This document shows, one piece after another, positions 7,558-16,120 of a stretch of DNA of 36,184 nucleotides. The stretch spans positions 1-36,184 of the forward strand of contig JABXGR010000006.1 of assembly GCA_013538805.1 (NCBI GenBank), given 5' to 3'. Origin of the DNA: Candidatus Nitrosocaldus schleperae. GTDB taxonomy: Archaea; Thermoproteota; Nitrososphaeria; Nitrososphaerales; Nitrosocaldaceae. Positions within the stretch are counted from its first letter, which is position 1; every line of letters begins with the position of its first letter. Position numbers and translations under genes: made by a program. The notes beneath the pieces are model-generated. The model saw only the letters and a list, made by a program, of their open reading frames with translations. It had not been told where the DNA came from and searched no databases.

Positions 7558-9139
7558 TAGTGATGTTAACAATAGTATGAGCAACAGTGGTGGTAGTAGC
7601 AATAGCACAGATTATGTAAGGATATACGATACAACGCTTAGGGATGGGGAGCAGACCCCAGGAGTAACATTAACGCCAGAGGATAAACTGCTTATAGCAA
7701 TACAACTGGATAAGTTGGGTGTAGATGTTATAGAGGCTGGGTTCCCCATAGTATCTCAAGGCGAGAAGGAGGCTGTTAAGATGATAGTAAAGCAAGGGCT
7801 GAGCAGCGAGATCTCTGTTCTTGCAAGAACTGATAAGAGGGATATAGATGCTGCAATAGATTGTGGTGTTAGATATGTACACACCTTCATAGCAACATCT
7901 GACATCCATCTGCAGTACAAGTTGAAGATGAGCAGGGAAGAGGCTCTAAGGAAGGCTGTAGAGGCTGTAGAGTACTGCAAAGCCCATGGCCTCTACGTTG
8001 AGTTCTCTGCTGAGGATGCTACTAGGAGTGATAGGGAGTATCTTAAGCAGATGTACAAGGCTGTTGTTGATGCTGGAGCAGACAGGATAGATGTGCCAGA
8101 TACAGTAGGATATGCAACACCAAAGTACATATACTCACTCATAACAGAGTTGAAGAATACTGTTAGAGTGCCTATAAGCATACACTGCCATGATGACTTT
8201 GGCCTAGCCGTTGCAAACTCAATAGCAGCAGTAGAGGCAGGGGCAGAGTGTGCCCATGTAACCATAAATGGGTTAGGAGAGAGGGCAGGAAATGCATCGC
8301 TAGAGGAGTTTGTTATGGCACTGCACTGCCTTTACAACAAGAGGACTAGAATAAACACCAAACTCTTGTATGAGACATCAAAGTTGGTAGCAAGTCTAAC
8401 AGGGATAATAGTACAGCCAAACAAGGCCATAGTTGGTGAGAATGCATTTGGTCATGAATCTGGCATCCATACACATGGCGTGTTATCAAATCCATTATGC
8501 TATGAGCCTATAAGCCCTGAACTTGTTGGTAGGAAGAGATGGTTAGAGGCAGGGAAGCATGCTGGTGCACATGGTATAGCAGCCATGCTTGCAGAGTATG
8601 GGATAAAGCCAGATAATGAGCAGTTGAGGCAGATAGTTGCAAGGGTTAAGGAGTTGGGGGATAAGGGTAAGCAGGTCACAGATGCTGATCTTATAGCAGT
8701 AGCATCCCAAGTCATGAACCAGCAGAACCTTGTTGAGCATGTTAGGCTCATGGACTTTGTTGTTACTACAGGCATAAACGTTGTGCCTACAGCCTCTGTT
8801 AGGCTTGTAATAGATGGGAAGGAGTACATAGTTGCAGAGACTGGTGTTGGTCCTGTAGATGCTGCTCTAAAAGCAATACAGAAGATAACAGATAGGATAG
8901 CAAGTATAAGGTTGAGCGAGTTTAGGCTTGAAGCAATAAGTGGAGGCTCAGATGCACTTGCAGAGGTTAGTGTTAAGGTTGAGGATGGTAATGGTAAGAT
9001 CTCATCTGCTAGAGCAACTGGAGAGGATATAGTTGTTGCTAGTGTCCAAGCAATGATAAACGGTATAAACAAGATAATGATGAAGAGGGCAGTTGATAAG
9101 GATAGTAATAGAGGAGAGGTTCAGGGTTATACAGTCTAA
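7550..9139 (+). CDS. leuA: 2-isopropylmalate synthase (LeuA family)
   Basis: A 529-residue member of the DRE-TIM metallolyase family, predicted to condense acetyl-CoA with 2-oxoisovalerate in leucine synthesis. Visible: DTTLRDGEQTPG near residue 27 (R31, D32), metal ligands H212 and H214 in IHCHDDFGLA, the GLGERAGNA loop, and HESGIHTHGV. A C-terminal LeuA dimer regulatory domain of about 120 residues, with VGPVDAALKAI, supports LeuA over short homocitrate or citramalate synthases without that domain. The first 20 residues are a Ser/Asn/Gly stretch not found in the family core. It overlaps ilvN by 8 nt; ilvB-ilvN-leuA is one likely operon. Homocitrate or citramalate synthase remains possible. 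Confidence 0.88.
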   Translation: MSSSDVNNSMSNSGGSSNSTDYVRIYDTTLRDGEQTPGVTLTPEDKLLIAIQLDKLGVDVIEAGFPIVSQGEKEAVKMIVKQGLSSEISVLARTDKRDIDAAIDCGVRYVHTFIATSDIHLQYKLKMSREEALRKAVEAVEYCKAHGLYVEFSAEDATRSDREYLKQMYKAVVDAGADRIDVPDTVGYATPKYIYSLITELKNTVRVPISIHCHDDFGLAVANSIAAVEAGAECAHVTINGLGERAGNASLEEFVMALHCLYNKRTRINTKLLYETSKLVASLTGIIVQPNKAIVGENAFGHESGIHTHGVLSNPLCYEPISPELVGRKRWLEAGKHAGAHGIAAMLAEYGIKPDNEQLRQIVARVKELGDKGKQVTDADLIAVASQVMNQQNLVEHVRLMDFVVTTGINVVPTASVRLVIDGKEYIVAETGVGPVDAALKAIQKITDRIASIRLSEFRLEAISGGSDALAEVSVKVEDGNGKISSARATGEDIVVASVQAMINGINKIMMKRAVDKDSNRGEVQGYTV

Positions 9140-9173
9140 TCTATCTATCTATATTTAGTTGGTGTAGTCCTCT

Positions 9174-10193
9174 ATGTATAGAGTAGCATCCATAGAGGGC
9201 GATGGTATAGGACCAGAGATAAGCAGGGCAACTAGGCTTGTGCTCAATGCAGTTAATACAAGGCTAGGGATAAGGATGGAGTTCATGGATGTTGAGGCTG
9301 GAGACTCTGCACTAGCGAGGTATGGTAGAGCATTGCCAGAGAAGAGCCTTGAGATGATAAGGAACTCACATGTGTGTATAAAGGCACCCATAGGTGAGAG
9401 TGCAGCAGATGTCATAGTATACCTTAGGAGGTTACTCGACCTATATGCAAACATAAGACCAGCAAAGACATATCCAGGGGTAAGAGGATTGAAGGATGGT
9501 ATAGACCTCATCATAGTGAGGGAGAATACTGAGGATGTATACTCTGGTTTAGAGTATGATATAGGAAGTGATGCAAAGATAGCAATAAAGGTTACAACCA
9601 GGAAAGCATGTATGAGGATAGCAGAGCACGCATTCAGGATTGCAGAGGCTAGGAAAGGCAAGAGGAGTGTAGTTGCTGTACACAAGGCAAACCTTTTAAG
9701 GAAGACAGATGGACTCTTCGCCTCATGCTGCAATGAGGTTGCATCAAGGCATCCTAGCATAAGGTTTGCACATATGTACGTTGATGCATGTGCCATGAAC
9801 CTCATAAGGAACCCAGAGGAGTTCGATGTTATAGTTACTATGAACATGTATGGTGATATACTATCGGATGAGGCTGCCCAAGTAATTGGGAGCCTAGGGC
9901 TAGCACCATCAGCAAATGTAGGAGATGAGTATGCCATATTCGAGCCAGCACATGGCTCTGCTCCAGATATAGCAGGTAAGGGTATCGCTAACCCATTATC
10001 GTTGATACTCTCAGCAGGGATGATGTATGAGTGGCTTGCAAGAAGGTATAGCGATGTTAAGTGTGCAGAGGCATCTAAGCTTATAGAGGCTAGTGTATGC
10101 AATGTACTGAGCAAGGGTATAGCAACACCAGATCTAGGAGGCAAGAGTAGCACTGATGACGTTGCATATGCAATAGTTGAAGAGATAAGGTAA
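9174..10193 (+). CDS. leuB: Isopropylmalate/isocitrate dehydrogenase family enzyme, probably 3-isopropylmalate dehydrogenase
   Basis: A 339-residue beta-decarboxylating dehydrogenase. Visible family blocks: IEGDGIGPEI at the N-terminus, IVRENTEDVYSGLEY, the K.NLLRKTDGLF block, the metal-binding MNMYGDILSDEAAQ aspartates, and EPAHGSAPDIAGKGIANP for the cofactor. The position right after leuA suggests LeuB (oxidation of 3-isopropylmalate), but isocitrate or homoisocitrate dehydrogenase cannot be excluded from motifs read by eye. A TATATTTAG element about 23 nt upstream of the ATG, in a 34-nt gap, suggests its own promoter as well as readthrough. leuC/leuD are not in the window. The opposite strand is also open over 332 codons, but this is a codon-bias shadow. 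Confidence 0.8.
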   Translation: MYRVASIEGDGIGPEISRATRLVLNAVNTRLGIRMEFMDVEAGDSALARYGRALPEKSLEMIRNSHVCIKAPIGESAADVIVYLRRLLDLYANIRPAKTYPGVRGLKDGIDLIIVRENTEDVYSGLEYDIGSDAKIAIKVTTRKACMRIAEHAFRIAEARKGKRSVVAVHKANLLRKTDGLFASCCNEVASRHPSIRFAHMYVDACAMNLIRNPEEFDVIVTMNMYGDILSDEAAQVIGSLGLAPSANVGDEYAIFEPAHGSAPDIAGKGIANPLSLILSAGMMYEWLARRYSDVKCAEASKLIEASVCNVLSKGIATPDLGGKSSTDDVAYAIVEEIR

Positions 10194-10230
10194 GCACGTT
10201 ATGCTATATATTTATGTTACAGATCTTACT

Positions 10231-10662
10231 CTATCTCTTAAAACCTCTTTTGCTCTCCTCTATTATATCCCATCTTTCTTTATATCCTTCATAATCTTTA
10301 TATTGTAGCCAGTAGCTATACTTTCCCTGCATTTCCTTTTCAGCGATCCTTTTATTGACTTCCTCGCTTTTCATTATAAATACCTCTGGTTTATCGAACA
10401 CATTTCTTACTATGATCACAAAATCAGCAATTAGTTGGGGTCGTTTGTTACCAAATGGAACAGGGTTCCTTTTTCTTAGAGCCTTGATCTGAATGGTGAA
10501 ATGATTCTTTGCATCCTGATCATATATTACTAGATCCACACCCCTTGCATTCCTTGTGGTTGGTAGACAGTTCCAGTACCTCTTTGATAACTCATAACAT
10601 ATGTAAAATAGACCTATGTTACCAACTAGTTGATTTGGGATTTCTTTATTCAAGACTCTCAA
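10231..10662 (-). CDS. Small PD-(D/E)XK-type nuclease-like protein
   Basis: A 143-residue protein with a pattern typical of a stand-alone restriction-like fold: N-terminal helix, then NARGVDLVIYD (candidate catalytic D), 10 residues, then FTIQIKALRKR giving the QxK half of D...(E/Q)xK. This is followed by ADFVIIVRNVFDKPEVFIM, the next core strands. Similar short orphan proteins are widespread in bacteria and archaea with no settled function. The gene is visibly richer in A/T and in AAA, GAA and AAT codons than its neighbours, suggesting horizontal acquisition. The start is TTG at 10662, supported by a TATA-like ATATATAAT about 30 nt upstream; no ATG is available near the N-terminus. It is convergent with leuB. 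Confidence 0.6.
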   Translation of the reverse strand: MRVLNKEIPNQLVGNIGLFYICYELSKRYWNCLPTTRNARGVDLVIYDQDAKNHFTIQIKALRKRNPVPFGNKRPQLIADFVIIVRNVFDKPEVFIMKSEEVNKRIAEKEMQGKYSYWLQYKDYEGYKERWDIIEESKRGFKR

Positions 10663-10709
10663 TAATACTTAAAGAAAGACCAAACATCGTATTATATATC
10701 TACACTTAC

Positions 10710-11045
10710 TCACTCCCCACTCCTCTTCCATGATCTGAAGAGGAATACTAGGGGTATTATCATCGCTACACTCGCTATTATTATAGGCATCAAGACAGCA
10801 TAGTGCAGAGAGTGCTCGTAGCCGAAGAGGAATGGGTATGGGAATACCATGAAGAGCCATGCTAATGCTATAATAGAGAAGAGGTAAAGGTTCCTCCTCA
10901 CGAATACTGCCAATGGCATAGATCTTAGATGCTTGCACTTTATACACTTCCTAGCCTCATCATCAATGCAGCCAGAGCATACACTCTTCTTGCAGTACAC
11001 ACATGTATGCTCAGCGAACCTTGCACCGCAGATAGCACAAGGCAT
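10710..11045 (-). CDS. Cys-rich zinc-ribbon/B-box-like membrane protein
   Basis: A 111-residue protein. The first 40 residues hold four CxxC pairs (C3/C6, C15/C18, C23/C26, C34/C37), enough for two zinc sites in a cross-brace or double-ribbon arrangement. Two hydrophobic helices follow at about 53-72 and 82-102, ending in a basic tail RSWKRSGE. This predicts a cytoplasmic zinc module on a two-pass membrane anchor. The family is not recognised. The start at 11045 is the only sensible ATG; a weak AT element lies about 27 nt upstream. It lies downstream of aspS on the same strand, 136 nt away, probably as a separate unit. Confidence 0.65.
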   Translation of the reverse strand: MPCAICGARFAEHTCVYCKKSVCSGCIDDEARKCIKCKHLRSMPLAVFVRRNLYLFSIIALAWLFMVFPYPFLFGYEHSLHYAVLMPIIIASVAMIIPLVFLFRSWKRSGE

Positions 11046-11136
11046 GAATTAATAATGTATAAGTTGATAATAACGTTTATGCTGGAAGAGTTGGAGTTGG
11101 AGATAGTTACTGGTAATAACAGGGTAGATTGGTTGC

Positions 11137-11156
11137 TTATTTATTTATTTATTTAT
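11137..11156. repeat. TTAT tetranucleotide microsatellite (5 copies)
   Basis: Five perfect TTAT units lie between aspS and the zinc membrane protein gene. As read on the minus strand (ATAA repeats) they lie about 90-110 nt upstream of that gene. Confidence 0.8.
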
Positions 11157-11181
11157 CTGCTTGACTAATAGATGGACTAGA

Positions 11182-12468
11182 CTATGGACTCAAGCGTTCA
11201 GTATCCCTAGGGTAGAGTACAACCTCTCTAACGTTCCTTGCATTGCATATGACCATCATGAGCCTATCAAGCCCTAATCCCCATCCAGCATGTGGAGGCA
11301 TGCCCCACTCAAATACCTTAAGATGGTCTCTAAACTCCTCTGGATTCAAGCCTTGTTCTACAAGCCTCTTCCTTAACCTTGATGCATCATGCTGCCTCTT
11401 CCCCCCAGATGCAAGTTCCAATGCCCCATACTGCAGATCGAATGAGTATGAGAATCTTGGGTCATCATCTCTCTCATGTATGTAGAATGGCTTGAGGTTG
11501 GTTGGCCAATCGGTTATGAAGTAGAACCCCTTCATACTCTCGCCTAAGAGCCTTAATACATGATCGCTAAGATCATCCCCAACCTCTATGCTTATACCAT
11601 GATCCTTCTTCAGCATCTCTACAACCTGCATGTAACTCATCCTTGGGAATGGTAGATCTGGCACATCTATATTTGAGCCTACCAAACCCAACTCCTTGCT
11701 GCACTTGCTCTTAAGTTCCTTTAACACATCAACTATCAACTCCTCAGCAATCTTCATAACATCATCAGCATCCATGTACGCTGCCTCTATATCAACGCTA
11801 ACAAACTCGTTGAGATGCCTTGTTGTATGAGACTTCTCTGCCCTATAGTATGAGGCTATCTCGAATACTCTATCTAGAGCAAGGGTCAACTGCTCCTTGT
11901 ACAGCTGTGGGCTTTGAGCAAGATAGGCTTGCCTATTGTTGAAGTAACTGAACTTGAATAGGTTTGCCCCTCCCTCACTTGCACTCCCTATTATCTTTGG
12001 TGTATTGACCTCTATGAAACCTCTCTCTACAAGAAATCTTCTTATCATCTGTAGTACTTGATGCCTCAACTTGAATATCGCTGCTACACTAGGGTTCCTA
12101 AGATCTAATGCTCTAGCATCTAGCCTTGCATCAAGGGATGCATTAACCCTACCTGTAGGATCTATGGGCAATGGATGCTTTGCTATTGAGTATGCGTGAA
12201 GTGATTCAGCCTTTATCTCAAGAGGGTAGTTAATAGATCTGCTCCTCTGCACCCTACCTCTAACCCTGACAGAGCTCTGCCTTGTGACCTTAACCCCGTT
12301 TGCTGTAAGCATTGATGGATCTGCAATTATTTGCACTCCTCCAGTCACATCTCTAACTATTAGGAAGACTATGGCACCCAACTCCCTTACATCCTCTATC
12401 CATCCTGCTACCTCAACCTCTCTTCCTAGCATTGACTCATCTAACTGGTTTGCATATATTCTATCCAT
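11182..12468 (-). CDS. aspS: Aspartyl-tRNA synthetase, archaeal type
   Basis: A class IIb synthetase charging tRNA with aspartate. With the start at 12468 the product is 428 aa, the usual archaeal size. Order: OB-fold anticodon domain (about 1-105), then the catalytic core with motif 2 at YYRAEKSHTTRHLNEF and motif 3 at GWGLGLDRLMMVI near the C-terminus. A longer frame reaches 12546, but the ATG at 12468 begins at the conserved domain and lies about 27 nt below a TATA-like ACTTAATAAT, so the 26 extra codons are unlikely to be translated. The anticodon-domain segment after GW reads IEDVRELG; whether the enzyme is discriminating or also charges tRNA-Asn cannot be decided by eye. Confidence 0.93.
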   Translation of the reverse strand: MDRIYANQLDESMLGREVEVAGWIEDVRELGAIVFLIVRDVTGGVQIIADPSMLTANGVKVTRQSSVRVRGRVQRSRSINYPLEIKAESLHAYSIAKHPLPIDPTGRVNASLDARLDARALDLRNPSVAAIFKLRHQVLQMIRRFLVERGFIEVNTPKIIGSASEGGANLFKFSYFNNRQAYLAQSPQLYKEQLTLALDRVFEIASYYRAEKSHTTRHLNEFVSVDIEAAYMDADDVMKIAEELIVDVLKELKSKCSKELGLVGSNIDVPDLPFPRMSYMQVVEMLKKDHGISIEVGDDLSDHVLRLLGESMKGFYFITDWPTNLKPFYIHERDDDPRFSYSFDLQYGALELASGGKRQHDASRLRKRLVEQGLNPEEFRDHLKVFEWGMPPHAGWGLGLDRLMMVICNARNVREVVLYPRDTERLSP

Positions 12469-12490
12469 GCACACCATAACTTTACATGCT

Positions 12491-12500
12491 ATTATTAAGT
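12491..12500 (-). promoter_or_regulatory. TATA-like box of aspS
   Basis: The minus strand reads ACTTAATAAT, centred about 27 nt before the ATG at 12468. It falls inside the longer open frame and so argues against the upstream start at 12546. Confidence 0.5.
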
Positions 12501-12630
12501 CATTACTCCTGCCCTTGAATAGCAGTATCAAGTGCATGTTATGCATTGCATAACATAGGCAGATAGATAGAGCATCATCCTAATTTAATTCCCATCTATC
12601 CATAATTATCATGCTCCATTGCTTGCATCA

Positions 12631-12640
12631 CTTATATATT
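12631..12640 (+). promoter_or_regulatory. TATA-like box of the ABC exporter operon
   Basis: CTTATATATT is centred about 25 nt before the ATG at 12661, a leaderless arrangement. It excludes the upstream TTG at 12619 as start. Confidence 0.5.
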
Positions 12641-12660
12641 TGAGGCTCCAACTCATCCTA

Positions 12661-13656
12661 ATGGATTATGCTATAGAGGTTATGAATCTTGTAAAGAGTT
12701 ACTCAGGGAAGAATGTTGTTGATGGTGTATCGTTCAATGTAAGCAAGGGTACAGTATTTGCATTACTTGGCCCAAATGGTGCAGGGAAGACAACTACTAT
12801 AGAGATAATCGAGTGTCTTAGAACCTTCACATCTGGTAGCGTGAATGTCCTTGGATATAGGGTAGGGGATAGAAGGGATGAGCAGGAGATAAAGAGGAGG
12901 ATAGGTGTTATGCCCCAAGAGTTTAGAGCACTGGATAAGCTCACGGTTAGAGAGAATATAGAACTATTCTCAAGGTTCTATGATAGGCATAGAGATGTAG
13001 ATGAAGTTATCAAGGAGTTTGATATTGAGGAGTATAGCAATGTCAGGTTTGAGAGACTATCTGGAGGGCTAAGGCAGAGGCTAGGCTTGGCAATCTCTAC
13101 AATAAATGATCCTGAGATACTCTTCCTGGATGAGCCTACAACAGGCTTGGATCCAGCATCTAGGAAGCAGATATGGGGCATGGTGAAGATGTTGAAGGAC
13201 TCTGGTAAGACTATAGTGCTCACATCGCACTACATGGAGGAGGTTGAGCATCTTGCTGATGAGGTTGCAGTAATGAGCAAGGGTAAGATAGTTGCAATGG
13301 GAAGCCCTTACTATATAGCAAGTAGATATGGTACTGGTAGAAGGCTGGTTATCAAAGGCTACTCAAGATCAAAGATGTTAGCAGCACTTGCAGATTCTAA
13401 CAATACAGTTGGGGATGCTCTCATAATAAGCATGGACAAGTACAATAGTAATAGTATCAGCAATATACCAATAACAGAGATAGTAGATATAGCGATTAGA
13501 GAAGGGTTAGAGGTGCAGTTCAGGAACCCTTCATTAGAGGATGCATTCCTTAGGCTAGTTGGGAGGATGGATGATGATGGTAGGTTGATCAACCATGATA
13601 GTAATAATAGGATTGGAGATGGTGATTATGATGATGGAGAAGAGGTTGAACAGTAG
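12661..13656 (+). CDS. ABC-2 type exporter, ATP-binding protein
   Basis: A 331-residue ATPase of the drug/polyketide (DrrA/CcmA-like) exporter class. Walker A GPNGAGKTT at about 37-45, Q-loop MPQEF, signature LSGGLRQRL, Walker B ILFLDEPTTGLD, H-loop LTSHYMEE. About 30 C-terminal residues beyond the usual domain are rich in Asp, Asn and Gly and end at a stop inside an AGT-type microsatellite. The gene overlaps the permease start, so the two are one transcript and one transporter: two copies of this subunit would drive the membrane partner. The substrate is unknown. Confidence 0.9.
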   Translation: MDYAIEVMNLVKSYSGKNVVDGVSFNVSKGTVFALLGPNGAGKTTTIEIIECLRTFTSGSVNVLGYRVGDRRDEQEIKRRIGVMPQEFRALDKLTVRENIELFSRFYDRHRDVDEVIKEFDIEEYSNVRFERLSGGLRQRLGLAISTINDPEILFLDEPTTGLDPASRKQIWGMVKMLKDSGKTIVLTSHYMEEVEHLADEVAVMSKGKIVAMGSPYYIASRYGTGRRLVIKGYSRSKMLAALADSNNTVGDALIISMDKYNSNSISNIPITEIVDIAIREGLEVQFRNPSLEDAFLRLVGRMDDDGRLINHDSNNRIGDGDYDDGEEVEQ

Positions 13657-15025
13657 TAACAGTAGTAGTAGTAACAGTAGTAGTAGCAAGAATATGGTTG
13701 TATTATTTGTTGTAGTAGTTATATCACTTGCTAGAGCACTAATACTGGACTGGTTGAGGAGCAAGACTGGCGTATTCTTTACAATACTCTTCCCAATAAT
13801 GCTTATGAGTATACTAACACTTGTATTCAGTGATGATAGCAATAGACTAGATCTGTATGTTAAGAACCTTGATGTTGGTAGCGATGGGATGCCTACAGAA
13901 CTCTCCAGAGCACTTATTAGTGAACTAGAGTCCAGTAGAGTCATTAGCATAAAGCATATCTCTGCAGATGTTGATGTATACGAGTATGTGAAACACTCAA
14001 GTAAGAGGGTGCTTGTAATACCAGAGGGTTTTGATGCCTCGCTAAGGGAGAAGAGTATAGAGGCAAGGATGATGATAACGCTATCAACGCTAGACCTCTT
14101 ACTAGAGCAGCCATTACCAGATAATAGTAGTAATAGCAGTAGTAGCAATGGTAATAGCAATAGCAGTAGTAATAGCAGTAGTAGTAATGATTATACAGGA
14201 TCAGACATGATTTATGGCAGAGAATTGTTGGAGAATTGGTTTGCATTAAGGGCTAGCAATGATAATGATGGCCCAGCAAGGCTGCTACTTGTAGCAGATT
14301 CTAGCAGGGATGGGGAGTATGAGCAGATACATGGTATATTGATGAGTATACTGCTTAGATTCCAGCATAGAACAATGGATGCACCAGAGATACTTGCTAT
14401 GGATGTGAACGATGTTAATGATGCTAACATAGCAGGCAAGGCAAACTACTACCTCCCTGCTGTACTTGCAGCATTCATAATGACCAATGGTATTCTAGGC
14501 ACGAGCGGGATAGCAGCAGAGTTCAAGAGGAAGGGTATGCTCAAGAGGCTTATGAGCACTCCATTGAGTAGATTACAATGGATAATAGCAAACATGCTTA
14601 CACAGACAGTGCTTGCTCTGATACTTGCATCAATGATGATATGCATAGCAGTTGTAGCATTAAACACATCCCTTCCAAATGCCATTAGCATAGTTGTGCT
14701 TGCTATAGGCGCGTTATGCTTCACAGGCTTGGGTATGATTATTGCTGGGGCATTGAAGGAGCCTCATGCAATAACTGGTGCAAGCAATGCTATAGCATTC
14801 CCCATGATGTTCCTCTCAGGTGTATTCTGGCCTTTAGATAGCATGCCTGAGTATATGCAGAGCATAGCATATGCTCTACCTCTAGCATACTTTATAGATG
14901 CATTATATGCTAGCATGTACTCATCCAGCATTATTGAGACGGTGCAATCAACCTTCATGCTAGCAGTGCTTACTGGTGCATTTATACTTGTAGGTTCATA
15001 CCTTACAAGATGGAAGCAAGATTAG
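13628..15025 (+). CDS. ABC-2 type exporter, permease
   Basis: About 465 residues. One N-terminal membrane helix is followed by a large extracytoplasmic domain, then about five C-terminal helices containing the ABC-2 pattern (ILGTSGIAAEFKRKGMLKRL, then FPMMFLSGVFWPLDSMPEYM), typical of ABC-2 permeases of the YadH/YhgE-like group. The frame opens at 13595; several ATGs follow and I chose 13628 because GGAG lies about 10 nt upstream; 13634 is as good. Any of these overlaps the ATPase gene. Two Ser/Asn tracts, one at the very N-terminus and one in the external domain, are encoded by AGT/AAT microsatellites. The substrate is not predictable. Confidence 0.85.
   Translation: MMMEKRLNSSNSSSSNSSSSKNMVVLFVVVVISLARALILDWLRSKTGVFFTILFPIMLMSILTLVFSDDSNRLDLYVKNLDVGSDGMPTELSRALISELESSRVISIKHISADVDVYEYVKHSSKRVLVIPEGFDASLREKSIEARMMITLSTLDLLLEQPLPDNSSNSSSSNGNSNSSSNSSSSNDYTGSDMIYGRELLENWFALRASNDNDGPARLLLVADSSRDGEYEQIHGILMSILLRFQHRTMDAPEILAMDVNDVNDANIAGKANYYLPAVLAAFIMTNGILGTSGIAAEFKRKGMLKRLMSTPLSRLQWIIANMLTQTVLALILASMMICIAVVALNTSLPNAISIVVLAIGALCFTGLGMIIAGALKEPHAITGASNAIAFPMMFLSGVFWPLDSMPEYMQSIAYALPLAYFIDALYASMYSSSIIETVQSTFMLAVLTGAFILVGSYLTRWKQD
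13649..13690 (+). repeat. AGT/AAC microsatellite across the ATPase stop codon and permease N-terminus
   Basis: Repeated AGT with AAC interruptions encodes a Ser/Asn tract in the permease frame. The TAG stop of the ATPase gene (13654-13656) lies within the repeat in the other frame, so slippage here could alter both proteins. Confidence 0.75.
14121..14189 (+). repeat. AGT/AAT/AGC microsatellite in the permease external domain
   Basis: About 23 near-perfect NRT/NGC triplets encode a tract of Ser and Asn, with one Gly, between the conserved parts of the external domain. The tract contains many N-x-S sequons and could be N-glycosylated if exposed. Confidence 0.8.
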
Positions 15026-15163
15026 GTTTAGGTTAGGTTTAGGTTAGATGGGTTCCAACAGATGATATCCTACCTACCTTATCATCTATCTATCTATCTG
15101 CCTTGCAATTGCTCATCACTGCTAACCTTTAAAGGGTACAAGTGCTTAGATTCATAATAGGAT

Positions 15164-16120
15164 ATGACAAGGCTGGAGGTCAGCAACTTAAAGGCATACT
15201 ACTTCACAAGCAAAGGTGTAGTTAAGGCTGTTGATGACGTTACATTCAGTACTAATGAGTCTATTGGTATAGCAGGTGAGTCTGGCTCTGGTAAGAGTAC
15301 ACTAGCCCTATCAATCTTGAGGATGCTCCAACCCCCTGGTAGGGTTGTTGATGGCAAGATAATGCTTGATGGTATAGATATCTTGGCTATGGATGAGCAT
15401 GAGTTCAATGCTAGGATTAGGTGGAAGAGGATAGCAATGGTATTCCAAGCAGCGATGAATGCATTGGATCCTGTATATAGGGTAGAGGAGCAGATGGAGG
15501 AACTGCTCAGATACCATGATTATGTTGGTGATGATGTATCTACACTCTTGAGCAATGCTGTAAAGCAGGTTGGGCTTGGTGATGATGTGTTGAGACGCTA
15601 CCCTCACGAGCTATCTGGAGGGATGAAGCAGAGGATAGTCATAGCGATGGCACTACTCATGAAGCCCTCACTGCTCATAGCAGATGAGCCTACAACTGCG
15701 CTTGATGTCCTTGTTCAGGCACAGATAATAAACCTCCTCAAGAGACTGAAGAGGGAAGGGCTCATGCTCATGCTCATAACACATGATCTCTCAATAATAG
15801 CAGAGGTAGCAGATAGGATAGGAATAATGTACGCTGGGCAGATGGTAGAGTTTGGAAGTACAGATCAGGTGTATAGAGAGCCAAGGCATCCATATACACA
15901 AGCACTACTCCAATCCATACCAAGGTTAAGGGGGGAGAAGAGGCTCACCTACATAAAAGGTAGTCCTATAGATCTGCTCAACATACCTAGAGGATGTAGG
16001 TTCTATGCTAGATGCCCATACGCAATGGATAAGTGTAGAGAAGAAGACCCTCCAGCATTGTATGATGGCGGTGGTAATGAGTATGGCTATGTTAGATGCT
16101 GGCTCTACTCAAGGCACTAA
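15164..16120 (+). CDS. oppD: Oligo/dipeptide-type ABC transporter ATPase, OppD-like
   Basis: 318 residues. Walker A GESGSGKST at 38-46, Q-loop VFQAAMNALDP, signature LSGGMKQRI, Walker B LLIADEPTTALD, H-loop LITHDLS. The C-terminal oligopeptide/dipeptide extension ends with RGCRFYARCPYAMDKC, whose cysteines are conserved in OppD/DppD. It powers uptake of peptides, nickel or sugars together with OppF and two permeases. oppF overlaps its 3' end by 32 nt. No OppB/OppC permease or binding protein lies next to the pair, so its membrane partners must be elsewhere. The substrate is unassigned. Confidence 0.9.
   Translation: MTRLEVSNLKAYYFTSKGVVKAVDDVTFSTNESIGIAGESGSGKSTLALSILRMLQPPGRVVDGKIMLDGIDILAMDEHEFNARIRWKRIAMVFQAAMNALDPVYRVEEQMEELLRYHDYVGDDVSTLLSNAVKQVGLGDDVLRRYPHELSGGMKQRIVIAMALLMKPSLLIADEPTTALDVLVQAQIINLLKRLKREGLMLMLITHDLSIIAEVADRIGIMYAGQMVEFGSTDQVYREPRHPYTQALLQSIPRLRGEKRLTYIKGSPIDLLNIPRGCRFYARCPYAMDKCREEDPPALYDGGGNEYGYVRCWLYSRH
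15998..16031 (+). repeat. 34-nt block shared exactly with oppF
   Basis: The block is identical to 17037-17070 and encodes the FYARCPYAMD segment of the C-terminal extension in both ATPase genes. Confidence 0.85.

Noticed and set aside
7550-9139. Naming the LeuA-family gene homocitrate synthase for lysine synthesis
   Set aside because: It carries the C-terminal regulatory domain and is coupled to ilvBN, so leucine synthesis is more economical; the alternative is noted but not preferred.
9155-10153. Long minus-strand open frame (332 codons) opposite the leuB-like gene
   Set aside because: Its product is Ser/Leu/Pro-rich without motifs, while the plus strand encodes a complete dehydrogenase. 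It is a shadow created by codon bias.
11182-12546. Longer aspS reading frame starting at 12546
   Set aside because: The first 26 codons are not AspRS-like and contain the probable TATA box for the ATG at 12468.
13555-14160. Minus-strand frame of 201 codons opposite the ABC permease
   Set aside because: It consists largely of Leu and Ile/Thr runs read from the AGT microsatellites in reverse. No motif or start signal.
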